NCBI GenBank assembly: GCA_019637095.1
Contig: JAHBWG010000059.1
Location: 1-60,487, forward strand
Length of the DNA: 60,487 nucleotides
Direction of reading: 5' to 3'
Source of the DNA: Sandaracinaceae bacterium
GTDB lineage: Bacteria; Myxococcota_A; Polyangia; Polyangiales; Sandaracinaceae
The notes under the pieces were generated by a model. The model worked only from the letters and a program-made list of their open reading frames with translations, had not been told where the DNA came from and made no database searches. The first letter of the stretch is position 1; each line of letters starts with the position of its first letter. The translations under genes were made by a program, and so were the position numbers. This document shows, in pieces, positions 34,179-44,178 of this stretch.

Positions 34179-35293
34179 GCGATCGTCCTCTGGAAGCGGG
34201 CCGTCGAGACGCCGAGCGCGACGAGCGCGAAGACCGAGAGCGCGAGCAGCTCCGGCCAGAGCTCGGCCAGCCCGTTGCCGCGCAGCAGCACGCCGCGCAG
34301 GCCCTCGACGAAGTAGCGCGCCGGGATCACCACGGTGATCCACTGGAGCACCTGCGGCATGTTCTCGATCGGGAACACGAAGCCGCTCAGGAGCATCGAG
34401 GGGAGCATCGAGCTGAGCGCCGCCGCCTGCGTCGCGACCATCTGGCTGCGCGTGATCACGCTGATCAAGAGGCCCTGCCCGAGCATCCCGGCGAGGAACA
34501 GGAACGAGAGGAGCGCGAGCGCGGCGGGCGAGCCGCGGAACGGGACGTCGAAGACCCACATCCCGACGGCGAGCACGAGCAGCACCGCGAGCGTGCCGAT
34601 CGCGAGGTAGGGGAGCAGCTTGCCGACGATGATCTCGAGGCGGCCGACGGGGGTCGCGAAGAGCTGCGCCATCGACCCGCGCTCCCATTCGCGCGCGACG
34701 GTGAGCGCGGTCAGCAGCACCGCGACGATCGCGAGCACGTAGGCGGTGATGCCGGGGACGAGGAAGACGGCGCTCTTGCCCTCGGGGTTGAAGCGCGTCC
34801 AGGTGCGCGCCTCGAGCGGCGCGCCGGCGCCGCTTGCGCGGATCGCGCCGTCGACGCCGAGCAGGGCGAGCATGCGCTCCGCCTTCGCGCGGAGCTGCGT
34901 CGCGCCGTTCGCCTCCGAGCCGTCGACGAGCACCTGCACCGTGGCCCGCTCGCCGCGCGCGCGGTGGCGCTCGAACCCGCGCTCGATGACGATCACCGCC
35001 ATCGCGTCGCCGGCGACGAGCGCGGCCTGCGCGCCGTCCGCGTCGAGCTCGCCCACGTCCACGAAGTCGTCGCCCGCGGTGAAGCGTCGCCGCAGCGCGC
35101 GGCTCGCGGCGCTGTGGTCGTGGTCGACGAACGCGACGGGGAGCCGGTCGAGGTCGAAGCTCACTCCGTAGCCGAAGAGCAGGAGCATCACGACGGGCAT
35201 CCCGAGCGCGAGGTAGAGTGAGCGCGGGTCCCGGAGGACGTGGCGCACCTCCTTGGCGGAGAGCGCCCACACGCGGACGACGAAGCGCCTCAT
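34175..35293 (-). CDS. ABC-2-type transporter permease, first
   Basis: A 372-residue ABC-2 permease, a paralog of the next gene. Landmarks: RDPRSLYLALGMPVVMLLLFGYGVS cut here into its first helix, periplasmic region with AFVDHDHSAASRAL and VLVDGSEANGA, then AREWERGSMAQLFATPVGRLE and VIPARYFVEGLRGVLLRGNG. Two non-identical permeases with two ATPases match the Escherichia coli YhiI-RbbA-YhhJ type of exporter with the RbbA parts as separate genes. The start ATG overlaps the ATPase stop (ATGA). Confidence 0.88.
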   Translation of the reverse strand: MRRFVVRVWALSAKEVRHVLRDPRSLYLALGMPVVMLLLFGYGVSFDLDRLPVAFVDHDHSAASRALRRRFTAGDDFVDVGELDADGAQAALVAGDAMAVIVIERGFERHRARGERATVQVLVDGSEANGATQLRAKAERMLALLGVDGAIRASGAGAPLEARTWTRFNPEGKSAVFLVPGITAYVLAIVAVLLTALTVAREWERGSMAQLFATPVGRLEIIVGKLLPYLAIGTLAVLLVLAVGMWVFDVPFRGSPAALALLSFLFLAGMLGQGLLISVITRSQMVATQAAALSSMLPSMLLSGFVFPIENMPQVLQWITVVIPARYFVEGLRGVLLRGNGLAELWPELLALSVFALVALGVSTARFQRTIA

Positions 35294-36231
35294 GCCGCCG
35301 CCTCTTTCGCGCCCTCGCCGGCGACCGCGAGGAACACGTCCTCGAGCGACGCCTCGACCGGCTCGACGCGGTCGACGCGGCCCTCGCGCGAGAAGATCGT
35401 GCGCACGGCGGCCTCGTCGAGGGCGCCTTCGCGGAAGCGGACGTGCACGCGTGCGCCGAAGGGCTCGACCGCGAGCACGCCGGGGAGCGCCGCCGCCTCG
35501 GCCATCGCGCCGTCGAGCCCGCGGCCGCTGATCGCGAGCGAGGTGCCGGGCACGTAGCGCGCCTTGAGCGCGCGCGGCGTGTCGAGCGCGACGAGCCGGC
35601 CGTCGACCATCAGCCCGATGCGCGCGCAGTACTCGGCCTCGTCCATGTAGTGGGTGGTGACGAAGACGGTGGTCCCGGCGCGCGCGAGCTCGCGGATGAG
35701 GCTCCAGAAGTCGCGGCGCGAGGCGGGGTCGACGCCCGCCGTCGGCTCGTCGAGGAACACGATCGCCGGCTCGTGCACGAGCGCGCACGCGAGCGCGAGC
35801 CGCTGGCGGATCCCGCCGGGCAGGGAGGAGGCGACCTCGCGCCGATGCGCGGACAGGCCCGTCCGCTCGATCGCGCGCTCGATCGCGCGCGTCAGCGCCT
35901 TGCCCGAGAGGCCGTAGATCCCTCCGAAGAACTCGAGGTTGTGATCCGCGTCGAGGTCCCGGTACAGGCTGAAGCGCTGCGACATGTAGCCGATGGCGCC
36001 CTTCACGCGCATCGGCGCGAGCGCGACGTCGTGGCCCGCGACGGTGGCGGCGCCGCCGCTCGGGGCCATGAGCCCGCACAGCATCCGGATGGTCGTGGAC
36101 TTGCCGGCGCCGTTCGCGCCGAGGTAGCCGAAGATCTCGCCGCGCCCGACCTCGAACGTGACGTCGTCGACGGCGACGAACCCGCCGAACTCCTTGCGCA
36201 GCGCGCGCGCCTCGATGACGGGCGCGCTCAC
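35290..36231 (-). CDS. ABC transporter ATP-binding protein (second ATPase of the exporter)
   Basis: A 313-residue ATPase. Walker A GANGAGKSTT, Q-loop IGYMSQRFSLY, signature SSLPGGIRQRL (LPGG replaces the usual LSGG), Walker B AIVFLDEPTAGVDP and switch His in VFVTTHYMDEAEYC. The C-terminal ~75 residues are an extra domain typical of exporter ATPases. GTG start at 36231 overlaps the preceding stop by 4 nt. It corresponds to the second ATPase half of RbbA-like proteins. Confidence 0.9.
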   Translation of the reverse strand: MSAPVIEARALRKEFGGFVAVDDVTFEVGRGEIFGYLGANGAGKSTTIRMLCGLMAPSGGAATVAGHDVALAPMRVKGAIGYMSQRFSLYRDLDADHNLEFFGGIYGLSGKALTRAIERAIERTGLSAHRREVASSLPGGIRQRLALACALVHEPAIVFLDEPTAGVDPASRRDFWSLIRELARAGTTVFVTTHYMDEAEYCARIGLMVDGRLVALDTPRALKARYVPGTSLAISGRGLDGAMAEAAALPGVLAVEPFGARVHVRFREGALDEAAVRTIFSREGRVDRVEPVEASLEDVFLAVAGEGAKEAAA

Positions 36232-37127
36232 GCCGCCACCCGCGCGAGGAAGAGGTCCTCGAAGTCCGGCGGGACGCGCCGGAGCGTGGTGCCGTGCGCC
36301 GCGAGCGAGGCGGCGAGCCGCGCGCCGGCGCCCGGGGCGACGACGACGCGCAGCCGCTCGCCCGCCGGCGAGGCGGCGACGACGTCGGGGTCGGCTGTCA
36401 AGACGGCGTGCAATACTTCGCGTTCGCCGCCCTCGAGCTCGAAGACCTCGTGCTCGAGCGCGTCGGTCAGCGCGCCGGGCTCGCCCTCGGCGATCAGGTG
36501 GCCCTCGTGCATCAGCCCGACGCGGTGGCAGCGGGCCGCCTCGTCCATGTAGGGGGTCGACAGCAGCACCGCCATGCCCTCGCCGACGAGCTCGTGGACG
36601 AGCGCCCACAGCTCGCGGCGGCTCACCGGGTCGACGCCGTTGGTCGGCTCGTCGAGCAACAGCACGTCCGGCCGGTGCAGAAGCGCGCACGCGAGCGCGA
36701 GCTTCTTGTACATCCCGCCGCTCAGCGCGTCGGCGCGGCGATCCTCGAACCGCGCGAGGCGCGTGATCCCGAGCAGGCGCGCGCGGCGCTCGTCGAAGGC
36801 GCGGCGCGGGAGCCCGAAGAGCTGGCCGAAGAAGCGGAGGTTCTCGGCGATCGTGAGGTCGCCGTAGAGGCTGTACTCCTGCGGCATGAGCCCGAGGCGC
36901 TCGCGCGCGTGCGAGCCCCTCGCCATGGGGTCCTCGCCCAGGACGCGCACCGAGCCGGCGCTCGGCCGCATCAGGCCGGCGAGGCAGCCGATGGTGGTGG
37001 ACTTGCCCGCTCCGTCGGGTCCGACGAGCCCGTACAGCTCGCCGGGCGCGACCGCGAACGAGAGGCCGCTTACGGCGGTGTGCGCGCCGTGGTCGCGCCG
37101 CAGGCCCTCGACGACGAGCGCGCTCAC
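36228..37127 (-). CDS. ABC transporter ATP-binding protein (first ATPase of the exporter)
   Basis: A 299-residue ATPase with Walker A GPDGAGKSTT, Q-loop LGLMPQEYSLY, signature ADALSGGMYKKLAL, Walker B VLLLDEPTNGVDP and STPYMDEAARC, where the switch His is replaced by Pro (STPYMDEA instead of STHYMDEA). Loss of that His suggests that this site hydrolyses ATP poorly and that the pair of ATPases is asymmetric. The GTG start overlaps the end of the membrane-fusion gene (GTGA). Confidence 0.88.
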   Translation of the reverse strand: MSALVVEGLRRDHGAHTAVSGLSFAVAPGELYGLVGPDGAGKSTTIGCLAGLMRPSAGSVRVLGEDPMARGSHARERLGLMPQEYSLYGDLTIAENLRFFGQLFGLPRRAFDERRARLLGITRLARFEDRRADALSGGMYKKLALACALLHRPDVLLLDEPTNGVDPVSRRELWALVHELVGEGMAVLLSTPYMDEAARCHRVGLMHEGHLIAEGEPGALTDALEHEVFELEGGEREVLHAVLTADPDVVAASPAGERLRVVVAPGAGARLAASLAAHGTTLRRVPPDFEDLFLARVAA

Positions 37128-38162
37128 GACCGAGGCTCCAGGGTCACGGTGACCGGCATGCCCGATCGCAAGAGGTCTTGCGTCTCCTCCACGGCGACCT
37201 CGACCGGATAGACGAGCCGGTCGCGGTCCGAGCGCGTCTGCACGTTGCGCGGCGTGAACTCCGCCTCGAGGCCGATCCGCACGACGGTGCCGCGAAAGAC
37301 GCGGCCCGGGTACGCGTCCGCTTCGACCCGCGCGGGGCCGCCGACGGAGGCGGCGCCGAGGTCCGCGTTCACGACGTAGAACGTGGCGCGCACGTGCGCG
37401 GGCTCGATCAGGCGCGCGAGCGTCGCCCCCGGCATGACGAGCTCGCCCGCGTCGTAGTAGAGCCGCTCCACGACGCCGGCGCGCGGCGCGACGATCCGGC
37501 ACTCGTCGGTGGCGACGCGGGCCGCGCGCACGACGGCCTCGACCGCGCTCACCTGCCGGTCCGCGGCGCGCGCCTGCGCGGCGGCGGCGCTCGCCTGCGC
37601 CTGCGCGGCCGCGGCCTGCCGCGTGCTCGCGGCCCTGGCCCGCGCGCGCGGCCCGCGCCTGCGACGCGAGCCCGTCCGCCGCCGAGCGCGCCTGATCGCG
37701 CCGCGCGGGCGCCGCGTGCTCGCCCATCGCGTCGAGCCGATCCGCCTCGCGCGCCGCGACGTCGCGCTGCGTCCCGAGCGCGTCGAGCTGCGCGCGGGTC
37801 GCGCCGGTCTGCGCCTGCGCCGCCTGGCTCTGGCGCGCGGCCGCCTGCGCCTGCGCGTGCGCGGCCTCTGCCTGCGCCTGCGCCGCGCCCAGCCGCGCCT
37901 CCGCCTCGGCGAGGCGCGCCTCGGGCTCGTCGCACGCGAGCTCGACGATCGTCGCGCCGACCTCGACGCGCTCCCCCTCGCGCGCCGCGACACGCACCAC
38001 CCGCGCGGCGAGCCGGGAGGCGACGTCCACGCTCTGTGCCTCGATCACGCCGGAGCCGCGCGCCGGCCCCCGCTGGGCATCCGCCTCCGCGCGCATCTTC
38101 CACGCGATGGCGGCGACGAGGGCGACCGAGAGGACCACGGCGGCGGCGACGACCTTCTTCAT
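37124..38162 (-). pseudogene. HlyD-family membrane-fusion protein of the exporter, frameshifted
   Basis: The periplasmic adaptor between the ABC exporter and TolC. From the ATG at 38162 the protein reads MKKVVAAAVVLSVALVAAIA (signal anchor), EAQSVDVASRLAARVVRVAA (lipoyl half) and a long Ala/Gln coiled coil. About 37630-37660, in a run rich in CG dinucleotides, the frame must move by one base; the rest (RQVSAVEAVVRAARVA-like coil, IVAPRAGVVERLYYDAGEL, VYPVEVAVEETQDLLRSGMP) is in another frame and ends at 37124. The total length is one base more than a multiple of three. Either a real inactivating insertion or a sequencing error; all downstream genes are intact. Confidence 0.75.
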
Positions 38163-38268
38163 GCGCCGCGGTCAGTGCGACGCGCGTGCCACGCCCGCGG
38201 CGTTGGCCGCGCGGGCCGGAGCGTCCGGAGCCCCGGATCGCGCGCGTCCGGATCTCCGGACGAGGCGC

Positions 38269-38274
38269 TATGCT
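38269..38274 (+). promoter_or_regulatory. Putative -10 element (TATGCT), leaderless context
   Basis: TATGCT ends 6 nt before the ATG at 38281. Confidence 0.5.
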
Positions 38275-38280
38275 GGCGCG

Positions 38281-38886
38281 ATGAGCGACGAAGCGGACGA
38301 GGTGCTCGCCTTCTGGTTCGGCGAGCTGAGCGAGGACGGGACGGCGAAGGGCGAGGTCGTCGCGCGGTGGTGGAAGAAGGACGACGCGTTCGACGACGCG
38401 ATCCGCGCGCGCTTCGGCCAGACGCTCGCGCGGGCCGAGCGCGGCGAGCTCGACGGGTGGGCGCAGACGCCGCGCGGCAGGGTCGCGCTGGTGATCGTGC
38501 TCGACCAGTTCTCGCGCAACCTCTACCGCGGCTCGCCGCGCGCGTTCGCGAACGACGAGCGGGCGCTCGCGCTCGCCCGCGAGGGGGTCGCGCGCGGCGA
38601 GCACGAGGCGCTCGCGCCGCTCCACGCGTACTTCCTGATCATGCCGTTCATGCACGCGGAGGATCGCGAGGCGCAGGCGCGGTGCGTCGCGCTCTTCACG
38701 GCGCTCGCGGAGGCCGCGCCGAACGAGGCGCTGCGCGCGACGTTCGCGAGCGGCGCCGACTTCGCGGAGCGGCACCGGGTGATCGTCGACCGCTTCGGGC
38801 GCTTCCCGCACCGCAACGAGGTGCTCGGGCGAGAGAGCTCACCCGAGGAGGTCGCGTTCCTGAAGGAGCCCGGCTCGAGCTTCTGA
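38281..38886 (+). CDS. DUF924-family protein
   Basis: A 201-residue cytoplasmic, all-helical protein with the DUF924 signatures: ADEVLAFWFGEL, RWWKKDDAFDDAIRARFG, LVIVLDQFSRNLYRGSPRAFA, FLIMPFMHAED and DRFGRFPHRNEVLGR. The family is widespread in bacteria and eukaryotes and its function is unknown to me. The ATG at 38281 is set by the -10 spacing and by the family-typical N-terminus. It is divergent from the exporter operon. Confidence 0.92.
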   Translation: MSDEADEVLAFWFGELSEDGTAKGEVVARWWKKDDAFDDAIRARFGQTLARAERGELDGWAQTPRGRVALVIVLDQFSRNLYRGSPRAFANDERALALAREGVARGEHEALAPLHAYFLIMPFMHAEDREAQARCVALFTALAEAAPNEALRATFASGADFAERHRVIVDRFGRFPHRNEVLGRESSPEEVAFLKEPGSSF

Positions 38887-38920
38887 GGCGGGTGGCATCG
38901 CGCCTGCACGAGGCCGAGAG

Positions 38921-39781
38921 ATGGACGCGAGTCGGCACGGATTGGCATGCGCGGCGCTCCCGACGCTGGCGCTCGGGCTCGCGCTCGCGGGCTGCTACGA
39001 CCAGCACGGCGCGATCCCGGGCGCGGACGCGGGCGCCGGGCGCGCCGACGCGGGCCCGACGCTCTTGCCCGACGCGGGGACACCGGCGCGCCGCGACGCG
39101 GGCGCCCGCCCCGACGCGGGCGTCGCGGCGCCCTGCGACGCCGAGGACGCGCGGGAGGATCTCTGCCCCGCGGCGCTGTGCGATGGGCCGGGCTCGATCC
39201 ACTGGGACGGCGAGCGCTGCGTCCTGGTCGACTGCGGCGCGTGCATCGGTGAGGACTGCCCGCGCGGCTGGCCCTCGCTCGAGGCGTGCGAGGCCGCGCA
39301 CGCGAGCTGCGAGCCGGTCCAGTGCCGCGCGACGGGCGGCGAGTGGCGGTTCTGGGCGGAGGAGTGCGAGCACTGGGAGTGCGGTCGCCCGCAGCCGGTG
39401 GCGTGCATCCTCGGCCGCCCGGTCTGCGACTGCGGGCCGCGCATGCGCTTCGACGCGGCGGCCGGCGGATGCGTCATGGCGCTCTGTCCGGAGGTCGAGC
39501 CGCGCACGCGCGATCAGCTCTGCGCCGACACGGGCGGGCGCTGGGGGCCGCTGTGCTGCCACTCCGAATGCGGCCAGGGCTGCCCGGATCCGTGCGCGGC
39601 CGGCGCGTGCGATTGCGGCCCGTTCCGCGTGTTCGACGAGGTGCGCGGCTGCCTCGAGGCGACGCGGTGCTTCGAGCCCGGGGTCGGCGAGGCCTGCGAT
39701 GGCCGCGCGCGCTGCGCGACCGGCGCGATCTGCGATCCGGCGACCGGCACGTGCGCGCGGCCGGCGTGCACCTGGCCCTGA
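38921..39781 (+). CDS. Cysteine-rich lipoprotein with Asp-Ala-Gly linker
   Basis: A 286-residue secreted protein: signal ending LGLALAGCYDQ, a ~45-residue linker of DAG repeats, then about 190 residues with roughly 30 Cys. Short modules recur (VLVDCGACIGEDCPRG, VCDCGPRMRFDAAAGGC and ACDCGPFRVFDEVRGC); the last two, CDCGP.(R/F)..FD....GC, look like an internal duplication. No catalytic motif is visible; probably a surface disulfide-rich binding protein. It starts 34 nt after the DUF924 gene. Confidence 0.75.
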   Translation: MDASRHGLACAALPTLALGLALAGCYDQHGAIPGADAGAGRADAGPTLLPDAGTPARRDAGARPDAGVAAPCDAEDAREDLCPAALCDGPGSIHWDGERCVLVDCGACIGEDCPRGWPSLEACEAAHASCEPVQCRATGGEWRFWAEECEHWECGRPQPVACILGRPVCDCGPRMRFDAAAGGCVMALCPEVEPRTRDQLCADTGGRWGPLCCHSECGQGCPDPCAAGACDCGPFRVFDEVRGCLEATRCFEPGVGEACDGRARCATGAICDPATGTCARPACTWP

Positions 39782-39862
39782 GCGCGTCCGGGTCGGCGGA
39801 CGGGCGAGCGACGCGCGCGCTTCGCGCCGCCGTGGCGCCGAACTTGAAAGAGGGGTCGGCGG

Positions 39863-41184
39863 ATGAGCCTCGCTGCTACCCTCGCCCTGCGTCTCGTGCC
39901 GACCGTGGACGACTCGTTTCGAGCCAGCGCTCGGCTCGCCGTGCTCGAGCGCGTGGTGCGGGTCCGCGCGCTCGTCGCGCCGCTCATCGCCGCGTTCGCG
40001 CTCGCGTTCATCCTGCTCGACCCGACGCTCTGGCGGCGGGCGACGCTCGCGGCGGTCGTCCTCGTCTTGGTGACCGTCTCCTACGTCGAGTGGTCGCGGG
40101 CGCGCCGGCTCGGCTCCGCCGCGCTGAACCTGCGCTTCAACTTCTTCGTGATGGCGGGAGGGCAGGCTGCGCTCGTCACGACGACGGGCGCGCTCATGAG
40201 CCCGCTCGGCCCGGTGCTGATCGTGATGGCCATGCTGGCCGGGCTGCTCTTCGATCGCGCGACCGTCCGCGCCTTCGTGCTCCTGTTGCTCCCGACCTTC
40301 TTCGCGCTCGCCTTCCTCCACGTCTCGCAGGGGCTCGTGCCCGAGCTGTTCGGCGAGGCGCGCGCGTTCGAGCGCGGCGTCGCGCCGTGGCTGCTCGCCT
40401 GCACCTACTCCTCGATGGTGATCGTCGCGTCGAGGATCGGCGCGATGTTGCAGGGGATCCTCGAGCGCCTCTTCTTCGAGGCCGTCGCCGAGCGCGATCG
40501 CCGCCTCGCCGGGTACGCCGAGCAGACGGCGGCGCTGAGCGGGCTGAGCGCCGAGATCGCGCACGAGCTGAAGAACCCGCTCGCGAGCGTGAAGGGCCTC
40601 GGCGCGCTCGTCGCGAAGGACGTGAGCGGCAAGGCCGCCGAGCGGGTGGCCGTCCTGCGCCGCGAGGTGGACCGGATGCAGGGCGTGCTCGAGGAGCTGC
40701 TCGACTTCTCCCGACCGCTCGTCCCGCTCGCGATGGAGGAGGTCGACGCGCTCGCGCTCTGCCGCGACGTCGCGCGCCTGCACGAGGGGAGCGCGGCGGA
40801 CCGCGCGGTGACGCTCCTCGTGCGCGGCGACGCGGTCACGCTGGCGTGCGACCCTCGCAAGGTGCGGCAGGTCCTGGTCAACCTCGTGCAGAACGCCCTG
40901 CACGCGAGCCCGCGCGGCGGCGAGGTCGAGCTCTCGGTGGCGGGCGAGGGTGACGCGCTCGTCGTGCGCGTCGACGATCGGGGGCCGGGGCTCGCGGACG
41001 AGCTCGGGGGCCGCGCGTTCGAGGCGGGCGTCACCACCAAGCGCGACGGCTCGGGCATCGGGCTCGCCGTCGCGCGCTCGCTCGCGCGCCAGCACGGCGG
41101 CGAGCTCACGCTCGGCCCGCGCGAAGGCGGCGGCTGCCGGGCGACGCTCACGCTGCCGCGCCGGCCGCGCGCCGAGGAGGCGCC

Positions 41185-41188
<4 letters not shown>
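39863..41188 (+). CDS. NtrB/AtoS-like sensor histidine kinase
   Basis: A 441-residue membrane kinase. Residues ~30-200 form about six membrane helices, which are the likely sensor. A HisKA domain follows with the phospho-accepting His in SAEIAHELKNPLASVK (the HELxNPL form of NtrB-type kinases) and a catalytic domain with VRQVLVNLVQNALHASP (N box), VDDRGPGL (G1) and GSGIGLAVARSL (G2). An AGAGGGG ribosome-binding sequence precedes the ATG. The stop overlaps the GTG of the cognate regulator (GTGA), so the two proteins are made together. Confidence 0.9.
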
Positions 41189-42528
<1,340 letters not shown>

Positions 42529-42542
42529 CCGGCGCGCGCGGC

Positions 42543-43412
42543 TCAGGGGGTCCCGGTGAAGCCCCGGATCCAGGCGTCGTACGCCTCGCCCGCGACGACG
42601 GGGACGTCGGTGTGCCGGGCGCCCGCGACCTCGTGCGCGGTCACCTCGAGCGCGTCGTCCGCGGCGGCGCGCAGCAGGCGCAGGTGTCGGATCGGGATCG
42701 TCTCGTCCTCGGTCCCGTGCATCATCGAGAGCGGGCTCGACGCGAGCTCGCCGACCCGGGCGCAGCTGTCCATCAGGAGGCGGGTGCCGAAGTGACCCGG
42801 GAGCCCGACCTGCGTCCCGTCCTGCAGTACCTCTTGCGCGGAGCACCACGCGGCCTCGCTGATCACGCCGCGCACCGGCGGCGCGTCGCCGCGCTCGGCG
42901 CGGGCGGCGAGCTCGTAGGTCGGCGCGCCGCCGAGCGAGTAGCCGTAGAGCCAGACGCGCTCGACCTCCGGCTGCGCGACGAGCACCTCCAGGGCGGCCT
43001 GCGCCGCGCCGAACGTCCCGGCCTCGCCGACCTCGCCGCCCGAGAGCCCGTAGCCCGGGTAGTCGTAGATCAACACGTGGTGACCCAGCGCGTGGAGGCG
43101 CTCCACGCGGTCCCAGTAGCGCCCGAGGTGCGCGGCGTTCCCGTGGCTGTAGAGGATCGCGTCGGTGGCGCCTTCGCGCCGCGCGAACACCCAGTGGATG
43201 GCGCCCCACTCGGTCTCGACGAAGCCCTCGCGGCGATCGGCCGCGCCGATGAGCGACGGATGCAGCTCGGTGAGCTCGCCCTGCAGATCGGGATCGAGTC
43301 CGTCGAAGTCGTAGCCGTCGGTCGGCGACGATGGGCGGAAGAAGATCCCATCCACCGTGCAGCCCGACGCGCCGAGCGCGAGCGCGAGCAGCGCGCGCAG
43401 CGGGGTGCTCAT
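42543..43412 (-). CDS. Alpha/beta-hydrolase lipoprotein
   Basis: A 289-residue lipoprotein (LALALGASGCTVDG). The hydrolase fold shows ILYSHGNAAHLGRYW (oxyanion region), IYDYPGYGLSGG, nucleophile elbow LYGYSLGGAPTYEL, Asp in HGTEDETIP and His in GARHTDVP, so the catalytic triad is complete. The pattern resembles the family of small secreted or membrane-bound esterases around human ABHD13/BEM46. The ATG overlaps the stop of the upstream gene (ATGA). It is convergent with the response regulator. Confidence 0.87.
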   Translation of the reverse strand: MSTPLRALLALALGASGCTVDGIFFRPSSPTDGYDFDGLDPDLQGELTELHPSLIGAADRREGFVETEWGAIHWVFARREGATDAILYSHGNAAHLGRYWDRVERLHALGHHVLIYDYPGYGLSGGEVGEAGTFGAAQAALEVLVAQPEVERVWLYGYSLGGAPTYELAARAERGDAPPVRGVISEAAWCSAQEVLQDGTQVGLPGHFGTRLLMDSCARVGELASSPLSMMHGTEDETIPIRHLRLLRAAADDALEVTAHEVAGARHTDVPVVAGEAYDAWIRGFTGTP

Positions 43413-44104
43413 CGCGCGGGGCCCTCCTCCGGGCCGTGCAGCGAGCGCCAGCCCAGCACGAGCGCGAACGCGCCGTAGCCGTCGGGCTCCCAGCTCGCCC
43501 ACGACGGCCCGAGGTCCTCCCACGGCGAGACCCACGCGAGCTGGATCACGAACGAGTGGCGGGTCGGCGCGCTGCGATCGAGGTGGAGCTCGGCGCCGAG
43601 GTAGGGCGCCACGAAGACGGGGGGCTTGCCGTCGGGCGGCTCGAACTGCGCGAGCGCGACGACGCCACCGAACAGCGTGAGCCACGGGTCCACGCGGTGC
43701 TCCGCGTGCAAGCCCAGCTCGGGGAAGCCCCGCGTGGTCAGGTCGTCGTCGAGATCGAAGAGGAAGTGAGCGTGGCCCGAGAGCGAGAGCGCGAAGCCTC
43801 CCGGCTCGCGGTAGAGCTGCCCGACGAGGCCCGCGTCGAGGGCGAGCACGCCGAAGACGAGCGGATCGAGGGCGAGGCTGCCGTCGACGTCGAGGCCGTC
43901 GGTCACGCCGTAGCGCCCGCCGGCGCGCAGCGACGGCACGAGGAGCGGCCCGCTCAGGGCGCCGAGGAACGGGCCCCCGAGGCTCGCGCGCAGCTCGCCG
44001 CGGCCTTCGCCGACGGTGCGCGCGAGGTGGCGGAAGCCGCACCCCGAGAGCCACGTCGCCGCGAGGCACGCCGCCGCGACCAGCACCACGCCCCCGCTCC
44101 GCAT
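43409..44104 (-). CDS. Predicted outer-membrane beta-barrel lipoprotein
   Basis: A 231-residue exported protein: lipobox in LAATWLSGCGFRH, then alternating strands rich in Gly and aromatics (ELRASLGGPFLGALSGP, GLDVDGSLALDPLVFGV, ALSLSGHAHFLFDLDD) with a final strand FALVLGWRSL. It looks like a small outer-membrane barrel. No family motif is recognised. It is translationally coupled to the hydrolase lipoprotein. A TACCAT box 9 nt upstream of the ATG supports the chosen start. Confidence 0.65.
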   Translation of the reverse strand: MRSGGVVLVAAACLAATWLSGCGFRHLARTVGEGRGELRASLGGPFLGALSGPLLVPSLRAGGRYGVTDGLDVDGSLALDPLVFGVLALDAGLVGQLYREPGGFALSLSGHAHFLFDLDDDLTTRGFPELGLHAEHRVDPWLTLFGGVVALAQFEPPDGKPPVFVAPYLGAELHLDRSAPTRHSFVIQLAWVSPWEDLGPSWASWEPDGYGAFALVLGWRSLHGPEEGPAR

Positions 44105-44113
44105 CGGTCCCGC

Positions 44114-44119
44114 ATGGTA
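44114..44119 (-). promoter_or_regulatory. Putative -10 element (TACCAT)
   Basis: TACCAT ends 9 nt before the ATG at 44104 of the beta-barrel gene. Confidence 0.4.
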
Positions 44120-44178
44120 CGCACCCCGACGCCGCCGGTCACCGGGGTGCTCTCCATCGCCGCAATTCCGCTTGCGAG

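Noticed and set aside
33027-36079. Very long minus-strand frames that would fuse permease and ATPase genes
   Set aside because: The conserved starts follow GTGA/ATGA overlaps; the upstream parts are out-of-frame readings of the neighbouring gene.
44105-44178. tRNA or other structured RNA in intergenic gaps
   Set aside because: I looked at the gaps above about 100 bp and saw no cloverleaf, GTTCGA-type T loop with paired arms, or recognisable riboswitch core; GGTTCGAACC at 31522 is a simple palindrome without flanking tRNA arms.
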